NCBI RefSeq assembly: GCF_019972815.1
Contig: NZ_BPPA01000008.1
Coordinates: 1 to 64,000, forward strand
DNA: 64,000 nt
DNA from: Lactobacillus huangpiensis
GTDB lineage: Bacteria > Bacillota > Bacilli > Lactobacillales > Lactobacillaceae
Direction of reading: 5' to 3'
Numbering within the stretch: position 1 is the stretch's first letter; every line of letters begins with the position of its first letter. The notes beneath the pieces are model-generated. The model was given only the letters and a program-made list of their open reading frames with translations. It ran no database searches and was not told the origin of the DNA. Positions 49,320-57,223 of this stretch are shown here, piece after piece. The position numbers and the translations under genes were made by a program.

Positions 49320-50790
49320 TAATGATATTCCTTACTACATTTCTGACTTTCTGCTCATCCTTTTTCGTAAAAAAGGCACTCACTAATTCGACAGGAATCT
49401 TTCCGTGATAATTAATCGGAACTGTACTAATTAGCAATTCAATTTCAGGCTTATTTTTGATAATATTTTCAATATTATAATTAGAAGCTAACCCAACAAT
49501 TTCAATTTCAGGGATTGAGTTTTTTATCTTGGTAGAAATAATTCCAGAAGTCCCAATACCTGTTGTGCAAATCACATAGGCCTTAATCTTCTCATTCGAT
49601 TTATTATTTTCTTCATAATATTTAGCAAAGTACAAACAGATAAAGCCAGTTTCATCGTCCGGGATAATCGGTAAATTAAATTTTTGACTTGCTAATGTTG
49701 CAGCTTTTTTAGTAGCGGTAAAAACTTGCGGATATTCTAGTTTGATATCTTTTAAAAGTGCATTTGGTAAGGATATCTTCATTTTCAACCTGCTGATCAT
49801 GGCCAAAACATGATTTTTAATTTCATCTTTTATAGAAGGTGAAAAGCTGCAATGCAAATAAGCGGAAACTTTGGAAATAAAAAAGTCGGTAACCTGATCT
49901 GCCAAATCGCGATCATCAAGAACAATGCCATCAAATGAATTAAAACGAGAAGTTAGCAGATACTTAAACAAGTAATACACTTCGGAATCTAATTCTTCTC
50001 CTTTAAAGCCCAGATACTTTTTCATGTTTGATACAATACTTTTGCAAATGCTAAAAATTTCAGGATTCATTTTAATTTCTGTTTGCAAACTGGTATCTAA
50101 AGAAATTGACTTATCAATTGCCTTAAATTTTTTTGCCCTAATCAAAAGAACGTAAATATGAGCAAAAAAATTTATATTATACGGATAAGGTAAAGAGCCA
50201 TTTAAAACTCTCAGTGCCATTTCGACCTGGCTTAAAGCAAAATTAAAATCCTTTTGATCTAATTGAGAAGTATTTTTCCGCAAAGTTTCAATGTCAGTAG
50301 ACTTATTAATGTGAAGTACTACCTCCATCAAAGCACTTCTGATGTCTTTCTCATTGCCAGTAATCTTTACTGATCTTTGTTTGCTTTCAAGTTTTAAATT
50401 CCACTTACATATTCTTTTACTGATTTGCTTTTCATCATTTCTCAAGACAGGTTCGCTGATATACAAACTGTTAACTAAGTCATAAATTTTAACATCGTTG
50501 GGGGATGCAAAAAGCAACTTTGCCAGCATGTTCTCCTGTCTGAGCTGTGTTGATGAATCATTATGGACATTGCTATTTGCCACATTTAGATAATTTGAAT
50601 AATTTAGCTCATAGCCCCGCCCCCTTTGGGAAACAATTATTGGTTGAGAATATTTTTTGTTGATACTATTGATATGGCGAGCAATTGTTTTTTTTGAAAC
50701 ATTTAAACCATTTGATAGTTCTTCAGAAGTAATGAACTTATTGTGAAGCTTGAGATAATCAATAATTTCTTGACTAATTTCTTTATGCAC
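49300..50790 (-). CDS. PRD-domain transcriptional regulator (MtlR/LicR type) lacking its C-terminal EIIA domain
   Basis: This 496-aa regulator has N-terminal HTH domains (about 1-130: FITSEELSNGLNVSKKTIARH), two PTS regulation domains (about 180-290 and 300-395) and an EIIB-like domain (about 405-495: AYVICTTGIGTSGIISTKI, Cys present). PRD1 has the conserved His in FFAHIYVLLIR; at the matching spot PRD2 has YLFKYLL, with Lys where His is usual. The start is GTG 50788-50790, with AGGAGG 8 bases upstream; the ATG nearby is out of frame. A cre-like site lies just upstream. It presumably activates the operon it heads. Confidence 0.88.
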   Translation of the reverse strand: MHKEISQEIIDYLKLHNKFITSEELSNGLNVSKKTIARHINSINKKYSQPIIVSQRGRGYELNYSNYLNVANSNVHNDSSTQLRQENMLAKLLFASPNDVKIYDLVNSLYISEPVLRNDEKQISKRICKWNLKLESKQRSVKITGNEKDIRSALMEVVLHINKSTDIETLRKNTSQLDQKDFNFALSQVEMALRVLNGSLPYPYNINFFAHIYVLLIRAKKFKAIDKSISLDTSLQTEIKMNPEIFSICKSIVSNMKKYLGFKGEELDSEVYYLFKYLLTSRFNSFDGIVLDDRDLADQVTDFFISKVSAYLHCSFSPSIKDEIKNHVLAMISRLKMKISLPNALLKDIKLEYPQVFTATKKAATLASQKFNLPIIPDDETGFICLYFAKYYEENNKSNEKIKAYVICTTGIGTSGIISTKIKNSIPEIEIVGLASNYNIENIIKNKPEIELLISTVPINYHGKIPVELVSAFFTKKDEQKVRNVVRNIINERSFA

Positions 50791-50826
50791 TGGTCATACC
50801 TCCTGATATTTTTATTTTGCTACTTA

Positions 50827-50840
50827 TGTAAACGCTTAAA
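50827..50840 (+). promoter_or_regulatory. Candidate cre (CcpA) site before the PTS operon
   Basis: TGTAAACGCTTAAA matches the catabolite-response consensus TGWAANCGNTNWCA at 13 of 14 positions. It lies 36 bases upstream of the regulator start codon, between a hairpin and the ribosome binding site, where CcpA binding would block transcription. This fits glucose repression of an inducible sugar operon. Confidence 0.65.
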
Positions 50841-50851
50841 TAATTAAAAAG

Positions 50852-50879
50852 TGTCCGTTGTTTGTTTCTACAACGGACA
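50852..50879 (-). terminator. Hairpin in the leader of the PTS operon (terminator or attenuator)
   Basis: TGTCCGTTG and CAACGGACA form a perfect 9-bp stem; on the minus strand CTTTTTAATT follows. A separate terminator already exists at 50962-50999 for the upstream gene, so this second one may belong to the PTS transcript's own leader. It could equally be a redundant read-through terminator. Confidence 0.6.
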
Positions 50880-50961
50880 TTTATATTAATTGTAAGTAAA
50901 AATAAGCTTATCAAGAAGTTACTTTATTAGTTAAAAATTGACTTAATTTAAATTTTTTAAA

Positions 50962-50999
50962 CAAAAAAGCCTTCTAAACTGATAAATCAGCTTAGAAGG
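50962..50999 (-). terminator. Terminator of the aldo/keto reductase gene
   Basis: On the minus strand CCTTCTAAG-CTGA and TCAGT-TTAGAAGG pair (stem about 13 bp, one bulge) and are followed by CTTTTTTGTTT. It lies about 120 bases after the reductase stop codon. The remaining 120 bases between hold nothing I can identify. Confidence 0.85.
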
Positions 51000-51120
51000 T
51001 AAGTTAGGTTTTTGATTGTCTTTATTATCAAATTAAATCAATAAATTAACTTTATATTCTGATAACTTATTCGAAAAATTTAAGCTCAAGTTCACTTTAA
51101 AAGATTTGAAACACTCTTTT

Positions 51121-51984
51121 TTATCTTTTTCCTCCAAATACTGGAAAATGACTCGAAGAGCCATAATCAAAATTATGAATATTTTCCAAAGTTTTCATGT
51201 CTATATCACTTATTTCAAAGTTCAATTCTGCATTTTGCTTCATATGCTCTGGATTAACAGACTTTGGCAAAACCACTGTATTGAGCTGCCAATCATATCG
51301 AATACATAACTGGGCAACTGAAACTTGATATTTTTCTGCCATACTCTTAATAGTATTGTTCGTCAGAGCCTCACCGTGAGCAACTGGCGAAAATGACTCC
51401 ACAACAATGTCATGTTCTTGACAAAAATCAATTAACTTTTTTGGTGTTGCTCCAATATGACACAAAATTTGATTTACCATTGGTTTAACATCACTGTTGT
51501 CAATTAAATTCTGCAAATCCTCTGGCTGAAAACTGGAAACGCCAATTGCGCGTAATTTTCCTTCTTTCATAGCATCTGTTAATGCTCGCCAAGTCTCTAT
51601 ATTTCCTTCAAAATGGCGATCATCTGACTGGTTAACTTCCTTCCAAGGTTGAGGATTGTGAATAATCATCATATCTAAATAGTCAAGATCCATACGAGTA
51701 AGGGTTTCATCAATCGACTTTTTAGCTTCTTGATAATTTTTGATTTCAGCCTCTACTTTAGAATTAATAAAGATTTGGTCACGACTAATACCTGAATCTT
51801 TGATACCCTGGCCAACTCCTTTTTCGTTATGATATGCCTGAGCAGTATCAATATGCCTGTAACCCATTTTTAAGGCAGTTTGCACGGGCGAAGCTACCTC
51901 GTTATCTGGGATTTTCCAGGTTCCTAATGCTAGTTTAGGGATTTTTACCCCATTATTAAGTGTAAATGTTTCTTCAAAAATCAT
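51121..51984 (-). CDS. Aldo/keto reductase
   Basis: This 287-aa NADPH-dependent (beta/alpha)8 oxidoreductase carries catalytic residues in HIDTAQAYHNEKGVG (Asp, Tyr), IFINSKVEAE (Lys) and MMIIHNPQPW (His). AIGVSSFQPEDLQNL and VLPKSVNPEHMKQN (NADP-binding) follow. It resembles the 2,5-diketo-gluconate reductase group of Firmicutes. GGAGGGATAAAC precedes the ATG. It is a single gene with its own terminator; the natural substrate cannot be told. Confidence 0.94.
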   Translation of the reverse strand: MIFEETFTLNNGVKIPKLALGTWKIPDNEVASPVQTALKMGYRHIDTAQAYHNEKGVGQGIKDSGISRDQIFINSKVEAEIKNYQEAKKSIDETLTRMDLDYLDMMIIHNPQPWKEVNQSDDRHFEGNIETWRALTDAMKEGKLRAIGVSSFQPEDLQNLIDNSDVKPMVNQILCHIGATPKKLIDFCQEHDIVVESFSPVAHGEALTNNTIKSMAEKYQVSVAQLCIRYDWQLNTVVLPKSVNPEHMKQNAELNFEISDIDMKTLENIHNFDYGSSSHFPVFGGKR

Positions 51985-52113
51985 GTTTATCCCTCCATAC
52001 TTCTTTTCTTGAGTATAACGCTTAAATTGAACTTTAAGTCAATTTATTTCATTTAGATTTTTATGAACTTTTTGTTTACAATTAAATGTATATATATCAA
52101 AGAAGGTAAAAAT

Positions 52114-52683
52114 ATGAAATATGTTTATCTAATGCGTCACGGACAAACTTTGTTTAATGTCCAACATAAGATTCAGGGATTTTGTGATTCACCTTTAACT
52201 TCTTTAGGAATCAAACAAGCAAAAGCAACGAAAAAAGAATATTTTGAGCATGAGAAAGTCAATTTAGAAGAGGCACATTGTTCAACTTCTGAAAGGGCAA
52301 TAGATACTTTAAAAATAGTGACCGATCTACCTTTTAAAACACACAAAGATTTACGCGAGTGGAATTTCGGTACATACGAAGGAGAAGGTGAACACTTAAA
52401 TCCGCCACTACCTTATAACGACTTTTTTGTGCAATTTGGTGGCGAATCTCAAAAACAGGTAGTCGCAAGAATCAATAAAGCGATTATCAGTATTGCAGAA
52501 TCATCTCTTTATCAACATATTCTGATTGTATCGCACGCCGGTGCTATAGCAAATTTTTACAGAAAGTGGGAAAAATATAATACTTTTGAACGCAAATATC
52601 ACTTTAAAAACTGTTCAGTCTTAAAATACGACTATGAAAATGGTGTTTTCCGTTTGCAGTCGATTTTTAACCCCAGCTGTTAA
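52114..52683 (+). CDS. Histidine phosphatase family protein (phosphoglycerate-mutase-like)
   Basis: This 189-aa histidine phosphatase has the RHG motif YLMRHGQTLFN with catalytic His, CSTSERAIDTLKI, the acid Glu region LREWNFGTYEGEGE and second His ILIVSHAGAIANF. I chose the ATG at 52114 (MKYVYLMRHG), which has GAAGG 7 bases upstream; an ATG 51 bases earlier would add a non-conserved leader. Substrate unknown: members include phosphoglycerate mutases, alpha-ribazole phosphatases and broad phosphatases. It is a monocistronic gene ended by a strong terminator. Confidence 0.9.
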   Translation: MKYVYLMRHGQTLFNVQHKIQGFCDSPLTSLGIKQAKATKKEYFEHEKVNLEEAHCSTSERAIDTLKIVTDLPFKTHKDLREWNFGTYEGEGEHLNPPLPYNDFFVQFGGESQKQVVARINKAIISIAESSLYQHILIVSHAGAIANFYRKWEKYNTFERKYHFKNCSVLKYDYENGVFRLQSIFNPSC

Positions 52684-52685
52684 AG

Positions 52686-52725
52686 CAAAGAGAGATCAAT
52701 CATTCAGATTGATCTCTCTTATATT
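52686..52725. terminator. Bidirectional terminator between the phosphatase gene and fba
   Basis: The perfect stem AGAGAGATCAATC/GATTGATCTCTCT (52689-52719) has loop ATTCA. It is followed by TATATTATAATTATTAAATT on the plus strand and by TTTGCTTT on the minus strand. It separates two convergent genes. Confidence 0.88.
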
Positions 52726-52737
52726 ATAATTATTAAA

Positions 52738-53652
52738 TTATTCCAAGTTCAATGAACTCTTGTCAAAACCAGCTGACTTAATCTTGTCATCAATTGATGG
52801 AGTACCAAGCCAAGTGATCATTTCTTTCATTGAAGCTGTAATTGCTTCTGTGCCTGGAAGAAGAAGCTTACGAGGATCGTAACCCTTGTTGTCTTTATCT
52901 TCATCCTTATGTGCTTCAAAGTACTTACGAGTAGCAGCTTGGAAAGCTAATTGGAATTCAGTGTTAATGTTAACTTTAGAAATTCCGAGAGAAATAGCCT
53001 TCTTAACTTGGTCTTCAGGAATACCTGAACCACCGTGTAATACCAATGGAACAGAAACTGCATCAGCAATTTCCTTCAAACGATCAAAGTTTAAACCTTT
53101 CCAGCCTTCTGGATAAACACCATGGATATTGCCAATACCACAAGCAAGTTTGTCAACACCTGCAGCTACGAAAGTTTTTGCGTCTTCAACAGAAGCAAGT
53201 TCACCACCATCGGCACCTTGATTTTCACCAATTTTACCGATTTCGGCCTCAACTGAAATGCCACGTTCATGCGCCAACTTAACAATTTCTTTAGTTTGAG
53301 CTAAGTTCTCTTCAGTTGGCAATGCATGACCATCAAACATAACTGATGAGTAACCAAGAGCAATACATTCTTTAGCAGCTTCAAAGCTACCGTGATCTAA
53401 GTTCAATACAACTGGAACAGAAATATCCATTGCATCAATTTCGTCTTCAACTAAGTCCTTAGCAACTTTATAGCCACCCATGTACTTAGCTGCACCCATT
53501 GACACCTGAATTAAAACTGGGGTTCTTGTTTCCTCAGCTGCTTGCAAAATTGCACGTGTCCATTCCAAGTTGTTAGTGTTATAAGCACCTACTGCATAAT
53601 GGCTTTTACGAGCATCTTTAAAGATTTGATTACCATTATCTAAATATGCCAT
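52738..53652 (-). CDS. fba: Class II fructose-1,6-bisphosphate aldolase (housekeeping)
   Basis: This zinc aldolase of glycolysis is 304 aa. It shows VNLDHGSFEAAKECIALG-type blocks (VVLNLDHGSFE), SVEAEIGKIGENQG, ACGIGNIHGVYPEGW and LVLHGGSGIPEDQV. The next block, VKKAISLGISKVNINTEFQL, is also typical. GGAGG precedes the ATG by 7 bases. It is monocistronic with its own promoter and a cre-like site upstream. Lactobacilli of this group are homofermentative, which fits a strongly expressed fba. It is related to, but distinct from, the PTS-operon copy. Confidence 0.97.
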   Translation of the reverse strand: MAYLDNGNQIFKDARKSHYAVGAYNTNNLEWTRAILQAAEETRTPVLIQVSMGAAKYMGGYKVAKDLVEDEIDAMDISVPVVLNLDHGSFEAAKECIALGYSSVMFDGHALPTEENLAQTKEIVKLAHERGISVEAEIGKIGENQGADGGELASVEDAKTFVAAGVDKLACGIGNIHGVYPEGWKGLNFDRLKEIADAVSVPLVLHGGSGIPEDQVKKAISLGISKVNINTEFQLAFQAATRKYFEAHKDEDKDNKGYDPRKLLLPGTEAITASMKEMITWLGTPSIDDKIKSAGFDKSSLNLE

Positions 53653-53683
53653 TAAATATACCTCCTATTAAACTTACAGTCAT

Positions 53684-53739
53684 ATTGTATCGTATTAATT
53701 AATCGTTGAACAATCTTTTATTTGATGTAAACGTTATTA
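53684..53739 (-). promoter_or_regulatory. fba promoter region with cre-like box
   Basis: On the minus strand TTGTTC (53708-53713) and TACAAT (53684-53689) are 18 bases apart. A 14-base box, TGTAAACGTTATTA (53726-53739, read on plus), matches the cre consensus at 13 of 14 positions and lies about 13 bases upstream of the -35. A cre upstream of the promoter is where CcpA activates, not represses, in known cases. The -35 is weak, so assignment is tentative. Confidence 0.5.
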
Positions 53740-53749
53740 TTTAAAACTT

Positions 53750-55435
53750 TTACATTTCTTTAGGAGCATTCACACCTAATAGACGCAAAGATTCAGTTAA
53801 AACAATTGAAGTTGCCTGGACTAATGCCAATCGAGCACTAATTTGATCATCATCTACTAAAACTTTAACATTTGCATAATACTTGTTAAATTTCTTAGCT
53901 AAATCAAGAGCAAACTTAGCAATAACTGACGGCTCAAACTTATCACTGCTGCGAGCAATGATACGAGGAAAATCAGCAAGGGACTTAGCAACACCAAAAG
54001 ACCAGTCATCATCGATTTTTATATCTGTTAATTGCGGTTCGTGACCTTGAGCAGCTGCCTTGCGCAAAACACTTTGTGCACGAGCATTTGTATACTGCAC
54101 ATATGGACCTGTGTCACCTTCAAAACGAACAACTTCATCAAGGTCAAAGTCAAAGTTTTCGGTTCTTTCATTCTTTAAATCATGAAAAATAACTGCGCCA
54201 ACTCCAACATCATGAGCTACTTGATCTTTATTGGTCAAATCAGGATTTTTCTGCTCAATTTGTTTTTGAGCTAGTTTAACGGCATCTTGTAAAACTTGAT
54301 CAAGAAATACCACATTGCCTTTTCTAGTAGATAATTTTTTACCATTTTGAGTAATCAATCCAAAAGGAACATGGTAAATTTCATCAGCCCAATCATAACC
54401 CATTTTTTTCAAAACAGATTTTAATTCTACAAAATGCTGAGCCTGCTCGTTGCCGACCACATAAAGCATTTTAACAAAATGATAAGTTTTCATACGATAA
54501 ATCGCAGCTGCCAGATCACGTGTCAAGTAGATGCTAGTACCATCTGATTTAACAATCAAAGCTGGATTTTCATCTTCACCCATGTCAACCACTTGTGCAC
54601 CGCGAGATTCATGCAAAAGTCCTTTTTCTTTCAGTTCATCAATCACGGGTTGCATTTTATCATTAAAGAAAGCCTCACCTTTATACGAATCAAAAGTGAC
54701 ACCCAATTCTTTGTAAATACGGTTGAAATCAGCCAAGGAAACATCCCGGAACCACTGCCATAATTTAACTGCTTCTGGATCACCCTCTTCTAATTTCTTA
54801 AACCACGCGCGACCTTCATCTTCAAGCTCAGGGTGCTTTTCAGCTTCTTTATGGAACTTGACGTAATATTTAAATAAATTCATGATCGGGTCTTTTTTAA
54901 CGTCTTCTTCCACACCCCAGTGCTTGTAGGCCGCTATTAATTTACCAAATTGTGTACCGTAATCACCTAAATAGTTGATTTTAATTGGTGTGTAACCAAC
55001 TTTTTGCAGGGTCTTGGCAATTGAATTGCCAATTACTGTTGACCTTAAGTGCCCCATCGACATTGGTTTTGCAATGTTGGGGCTAGACATATCAATAGGA
55101 ACATTCCCCTCTCCCAATTTTTGGTCACCATAATGTTCTTTTTGTTGCAAGATTTCTGTGAGAGTTTGTGAAATCAACTTGCTGTGATTGATAGAAAAAT
55201 TAACGTAGGGTCCAACAACTTTAATTGAAGCAAAGTCGCTGCTTTTTAGTTTGTCTGCAATATTTTGCGCAATAACTACAGGATTTTGATGCAGCATTTT
55301 TGCCAATGCAAAGGCTGGAAAAGCATAGTCACCCATTTTTTCATTTTTTGGTCTTTCAATTAATGAATTGATTTGATCTTTGGAAAGGTCAATCTGACTA
55401 GCGATTAAGTCAACTACCTTATCTTTAAAATCCAT
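53750..55435 (-). CDS. argS: Arginine--tRNA ligase
   Basis: This class I synthetase of 561 aa has an N-terminal ArgRS-specific additional domain (about 1-100), the HIGH-type signature in SSPNIAKPMSMGHLRSTVIGN (MGH where HVGH is usual), and GKKLSTRKGNVVFL in place of KMSKS. The C-terminal DALR anticodon-binding domain (about 440-561) includes YVQYTNARAQSVLRKA. It is controlled by a T-box leader with an Arg specifier. The gene ends 98 bases before fba, without an obvious terminator. Confidence 0.97.
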   Translation of the reverse strand: MDFKDKVVDLIASQIDLSKDQINSLIERPKNEKMGDYAFPAFALAKMLHQNPVVIAQNIADKLKSSDFASIKVVGPYVNFSINHSKLISQTLTEILQQKEHYGDQKLGEGNVPIDMSSPNIAKPMSMGHLRSTVIGNSIAKTLQKVGYTPIKINYLGDYGTQFGKLIAAYKHWGVEEDVKKDPIMNLFKYYVKFHKEAEKHPELEDEGRAWFKKLEEGDPEAVKLWQWFRDVSLADFNRIYKELGVTFDSYKGEAFFNDKMQPVIDELKEKGLLHESRGAQVVDMGEDENPALIVKSDGTSIYLTRDLAAAIYRMKTYHFVKMLYVVGNEQAQHFVELKSVLKKMGYDWADEIYHVPFGLITQNGKKLSTRKGNVVFLDQVLQDAVKLAQKQIEQKNPDLTNKDQVAHDVGVGAVIFHDLKNERTENFDFDLDEVVRFEGDTGPYVQYTNARAQSVLRKAAAQGHEPQLTDIKIDDDWSFGVAKSLADFPRIIARSSDKFEPSVIAKFALDLAKKFNKYYANVKVLVDDDQISARLALVQATSIVLTESLRLLGVNAPKEM

Positions 55436-55656
55436 TTTTCCTCCTAAATGCCAAAAAAAGTCTCTTCCTCATTATTTGAAGAAGAGACGAGTTATAACCC
55501 GCGGTACCACTCTATTTGATACAAAGTATCCGCTTATTAAATTTGCTAAATTATTAGTTAGGCACGCCTTCAGTCATTTTTCCAGCTTGACTTTCACCAA
55601 CTCAAACTCGCTTTTCTAGAAAAATGCCTACTACTCCTAACCACTTTCATCAAAAG
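55436..55656 (-). promoter_or_regulatory. T-box leader (tRNA-Arg) of argS
   Basis: This is a T-box riboswitch on the minus strand. The core is AGAGTGGTACCGCG (complement 55500-55513), with TGGT for an ACCA acceptor end. In stem I, GGTTAGG pairs with CCTAAC, and directly before the 3' strand is CGU (complement 55564-55566), an Arg codon followed by G, in the specifier position. The terminator GTCTCTTC/GAAGAGAC (55460-55488) is followed by seven T. Confidence 0.9.
55450..55490 (-). terminator. Attenuator terminator of the argS T-box
   Basis: The minus-strand stem GTCTCTTCTTC.../GAGGAAGAGAC (55460-55488) is followed by TTTTTTTGG. It lies between the T-box core and the argS ribosome binding site AGGAGG. 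Confidence 0.88.
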
Positions 55657-55685
55657 ATTATAACAGGAAATGAAAGCTTAGCCAA
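55657..55685 (-). promoter_or_regulatory. sigma-A promoter of the argS T-box transcript
   Basis: On the minus strand TTGGCT (55680-55685) and a perfect TATAAT (55657-55662) are 17 bases apart. The start would fall near 55650, just before stem I. The -35 lies just after the L,D-transpeptidase stop. Confidence 0.75.
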
Positions 55686-55690
55686 ATTTT

Positions 55691-56338
55691 TTAGTTATTT
55701 TTGATAATTACTTTGGTACCTACTGGAATATTTTCAGCCAACCAGCGTGAATCAGGTACGCTTAATCTGATACAGCCATGAGAGGCAGGCTTGACACCTA
55801 ACTTTTCAGCCTCTTTAATATTGTATTTGCCATTGCCTTTCGTAGGAACGGAATGAAAAAGATAAACATTTTCTTTGTCCCAACTAGTCCAGTTATTAGC
55901 ACCTTCATTTAATTCAGGATTATAAAAAGAGTCTCCACGACCATTTTTAATTTTATAATTTCCTGTTGGTGTCAATGACTTACCTTTTTTAAACAAACCA
56001 GCACTTGCAAGCATGGTGTACACTCGTTTATTACCCCGCAAGATGTAAACTCGATTACCCTTTAGGGAGACTCTAATTGTTAAGTCATTTTCGAGATGCT
56101 TAATTTTAGGATAGGGCTTTGTCTCACTTGGCTTTTTCCAATTAAAGGGAGAACGTAAATCTTTTGGATCCTGATACGGTCGATAAGATGCCGCTGTTTT
56201 AATAACAGCAGTTTTCTTTACTTCCATAGCTGAATTTTTCTTTTCTGGCTGAGATGGCATTGAAATTCGTGCCAGACTAATAGCACATATTAATAAAACA
56301 CAAAAAGCAGTAAGAATTTTTAAAAGACTTTTCTTCAT
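55691..56338 (-). CDS. L,D-transpeptidase (YkuD domain) or murein-linked relative
   Basis: This 215-aa exported enzyme has a single N-terminal signal-anchor (ILTAFCVLLICAISLARI, about 6-25), a linker of about 60 residues and a YkuD domain (about 80-215) with RVSLKGNRVYILRGNKRVYTM and the active-site SHGCIRLSVPDSRWLAENIP (Cys and His). It would form 3-3 cross-links or trim peptidoglycan stems. It is a single gene between nnrD and the argS T-box, close to dacA, an enzyme acting on the same wall peptides. Confidence 0.92.
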   Translation of the reverse strand: MKKSLLKILTAFCVLLICAISLARISMPSQPEKKNSAMEVKKTAVIKTAASYRPYQDPKDLRSPFNWKKPSETKPYPKIKHLENDLTIRVSLKGNRVYILRGNKRVYTMLASAGLFKKGKSLTPTGNYKIKNGRGDSFYNPELNEGANNWTSWDKENVYLFHSVPTKGNGKYNIKEAEKLGVKPASHGCIRLSVPDSRWLAENIPVGTKVIIKNN

Positions 56339-56379
56339 GTTATAACCTTTCTCCCAACCAAATTTTCAACGTAAAATAT

Positions 56380-57222
56380 CTAATTAGCATATTGATTCAT
56401 TAGCTGTGGCAACATCGCGCTTATTTCGGTCGGTCGCACTACATAATTATTTTCAGCAATTTTATCGCCTGCCAAAGAATGAATAAAAACTGCGGCCAGA
56501 ACAGAATCCAAACTATTGCCAAATTGAGCTGTAAAGCCACCTATTATACCAGCTAAGGTATCTCCCATTCCACCTGTAGCCATGCCAGGATTGCCTAATG
56601 GATTTACAAAAATCTGATCGGCTTTGGTATAAATGTGAGTGTGATTTGATTTTAAAACCAAAATAGCATTTTGGGTAGGAAAAATCTTTTTCAAAGCATT
56701 TGAATTCGCACTGTCAGTCTGATATGAAATTCTAATTTGACTCAATCTTTGCCATTCCATTTGATGTGGTGTTATGACCACTAAACCGGGGTGAGTTGGA
56801 ATTAGCTTTGGATCCTGACCAATCATGTCCAAAGCACTCGCATCCAAAACCAATATTTGATTTTGAGAAACATTTTGACATATCGTTGACATTAATTGCC
56901 GAGTAAAAGTGCTGGATCCTAAACCTGGTCCACAAACGATAACATCCATTTTTTTCATTAAATTTACCAAATTCCGATCACGCCAGTCAATAAACATGAC
57001 CTCAGGATTACGTGCATGCAGTGCATCAAGATTCATCGCATGGGTGGCCACAGAAATGAGTCCCGCACCACTATTAAGTGCAGCCTCAGCGGCCATGATA
57101 ATTGCACCACCATAGTTTTCACTGCCACCTATTAATAAGATCCGACCGTAATTGCCCTTATGAGAGTCACTTGGTCTTTTTTTTATTACTTTGGTCAAAA
57201 TATCTTCTGTAATTACTGCCAT
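56380..57222 (-). CDS. nnrD: ADP-dependent NAD(P)H-hydrate dehydratase
   Basis: This repairs hydrated NAD(P)H (NADHX) using ADP, a metabolite-damage enzyme of 280 aa. The ribokinase-like fold shows ILLIGGSENYGGAIIMAAEAAL and the conserved NPLGNPGMATGGMGDTLAGIIGG (written in part: GGMGDTLAG). GGAGG precedes the ATG at 57220-57222; the first in-frame codon 12 bases earlier lies in the dacA end. Only the dehydratase (C-terminal) half is present, without a YjeF epimerase domain. It starts 2 bases before dacA ends. Confidence 0.93.
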   Translation of the reverse strand: MAVITEDILTKVIKKRPSDSHKGNYGRILLIGGSENYGGAIIMAAEAALNSGAGLISVATHAMNLDALHARNPEVMFIDWRDRNLVNLMKKMDVIVCGPGLGSSTFTRQLMSTICQNVSQNQILVLDASALDMIGQDPKLIPTHPGLVVITPHQMEWQRLSQIRISYQTDSANSNALKKIFPTQNAILVLKSNHTHIYTKADQIFVNPLGNPGMATGGMGDTLAGIIGGFTAQFGNSLDSVLAAVFIHSLAGDKIAENNYVVRPTEISAMLPQLMNQYAN

Positions 57223-57223
57223 A

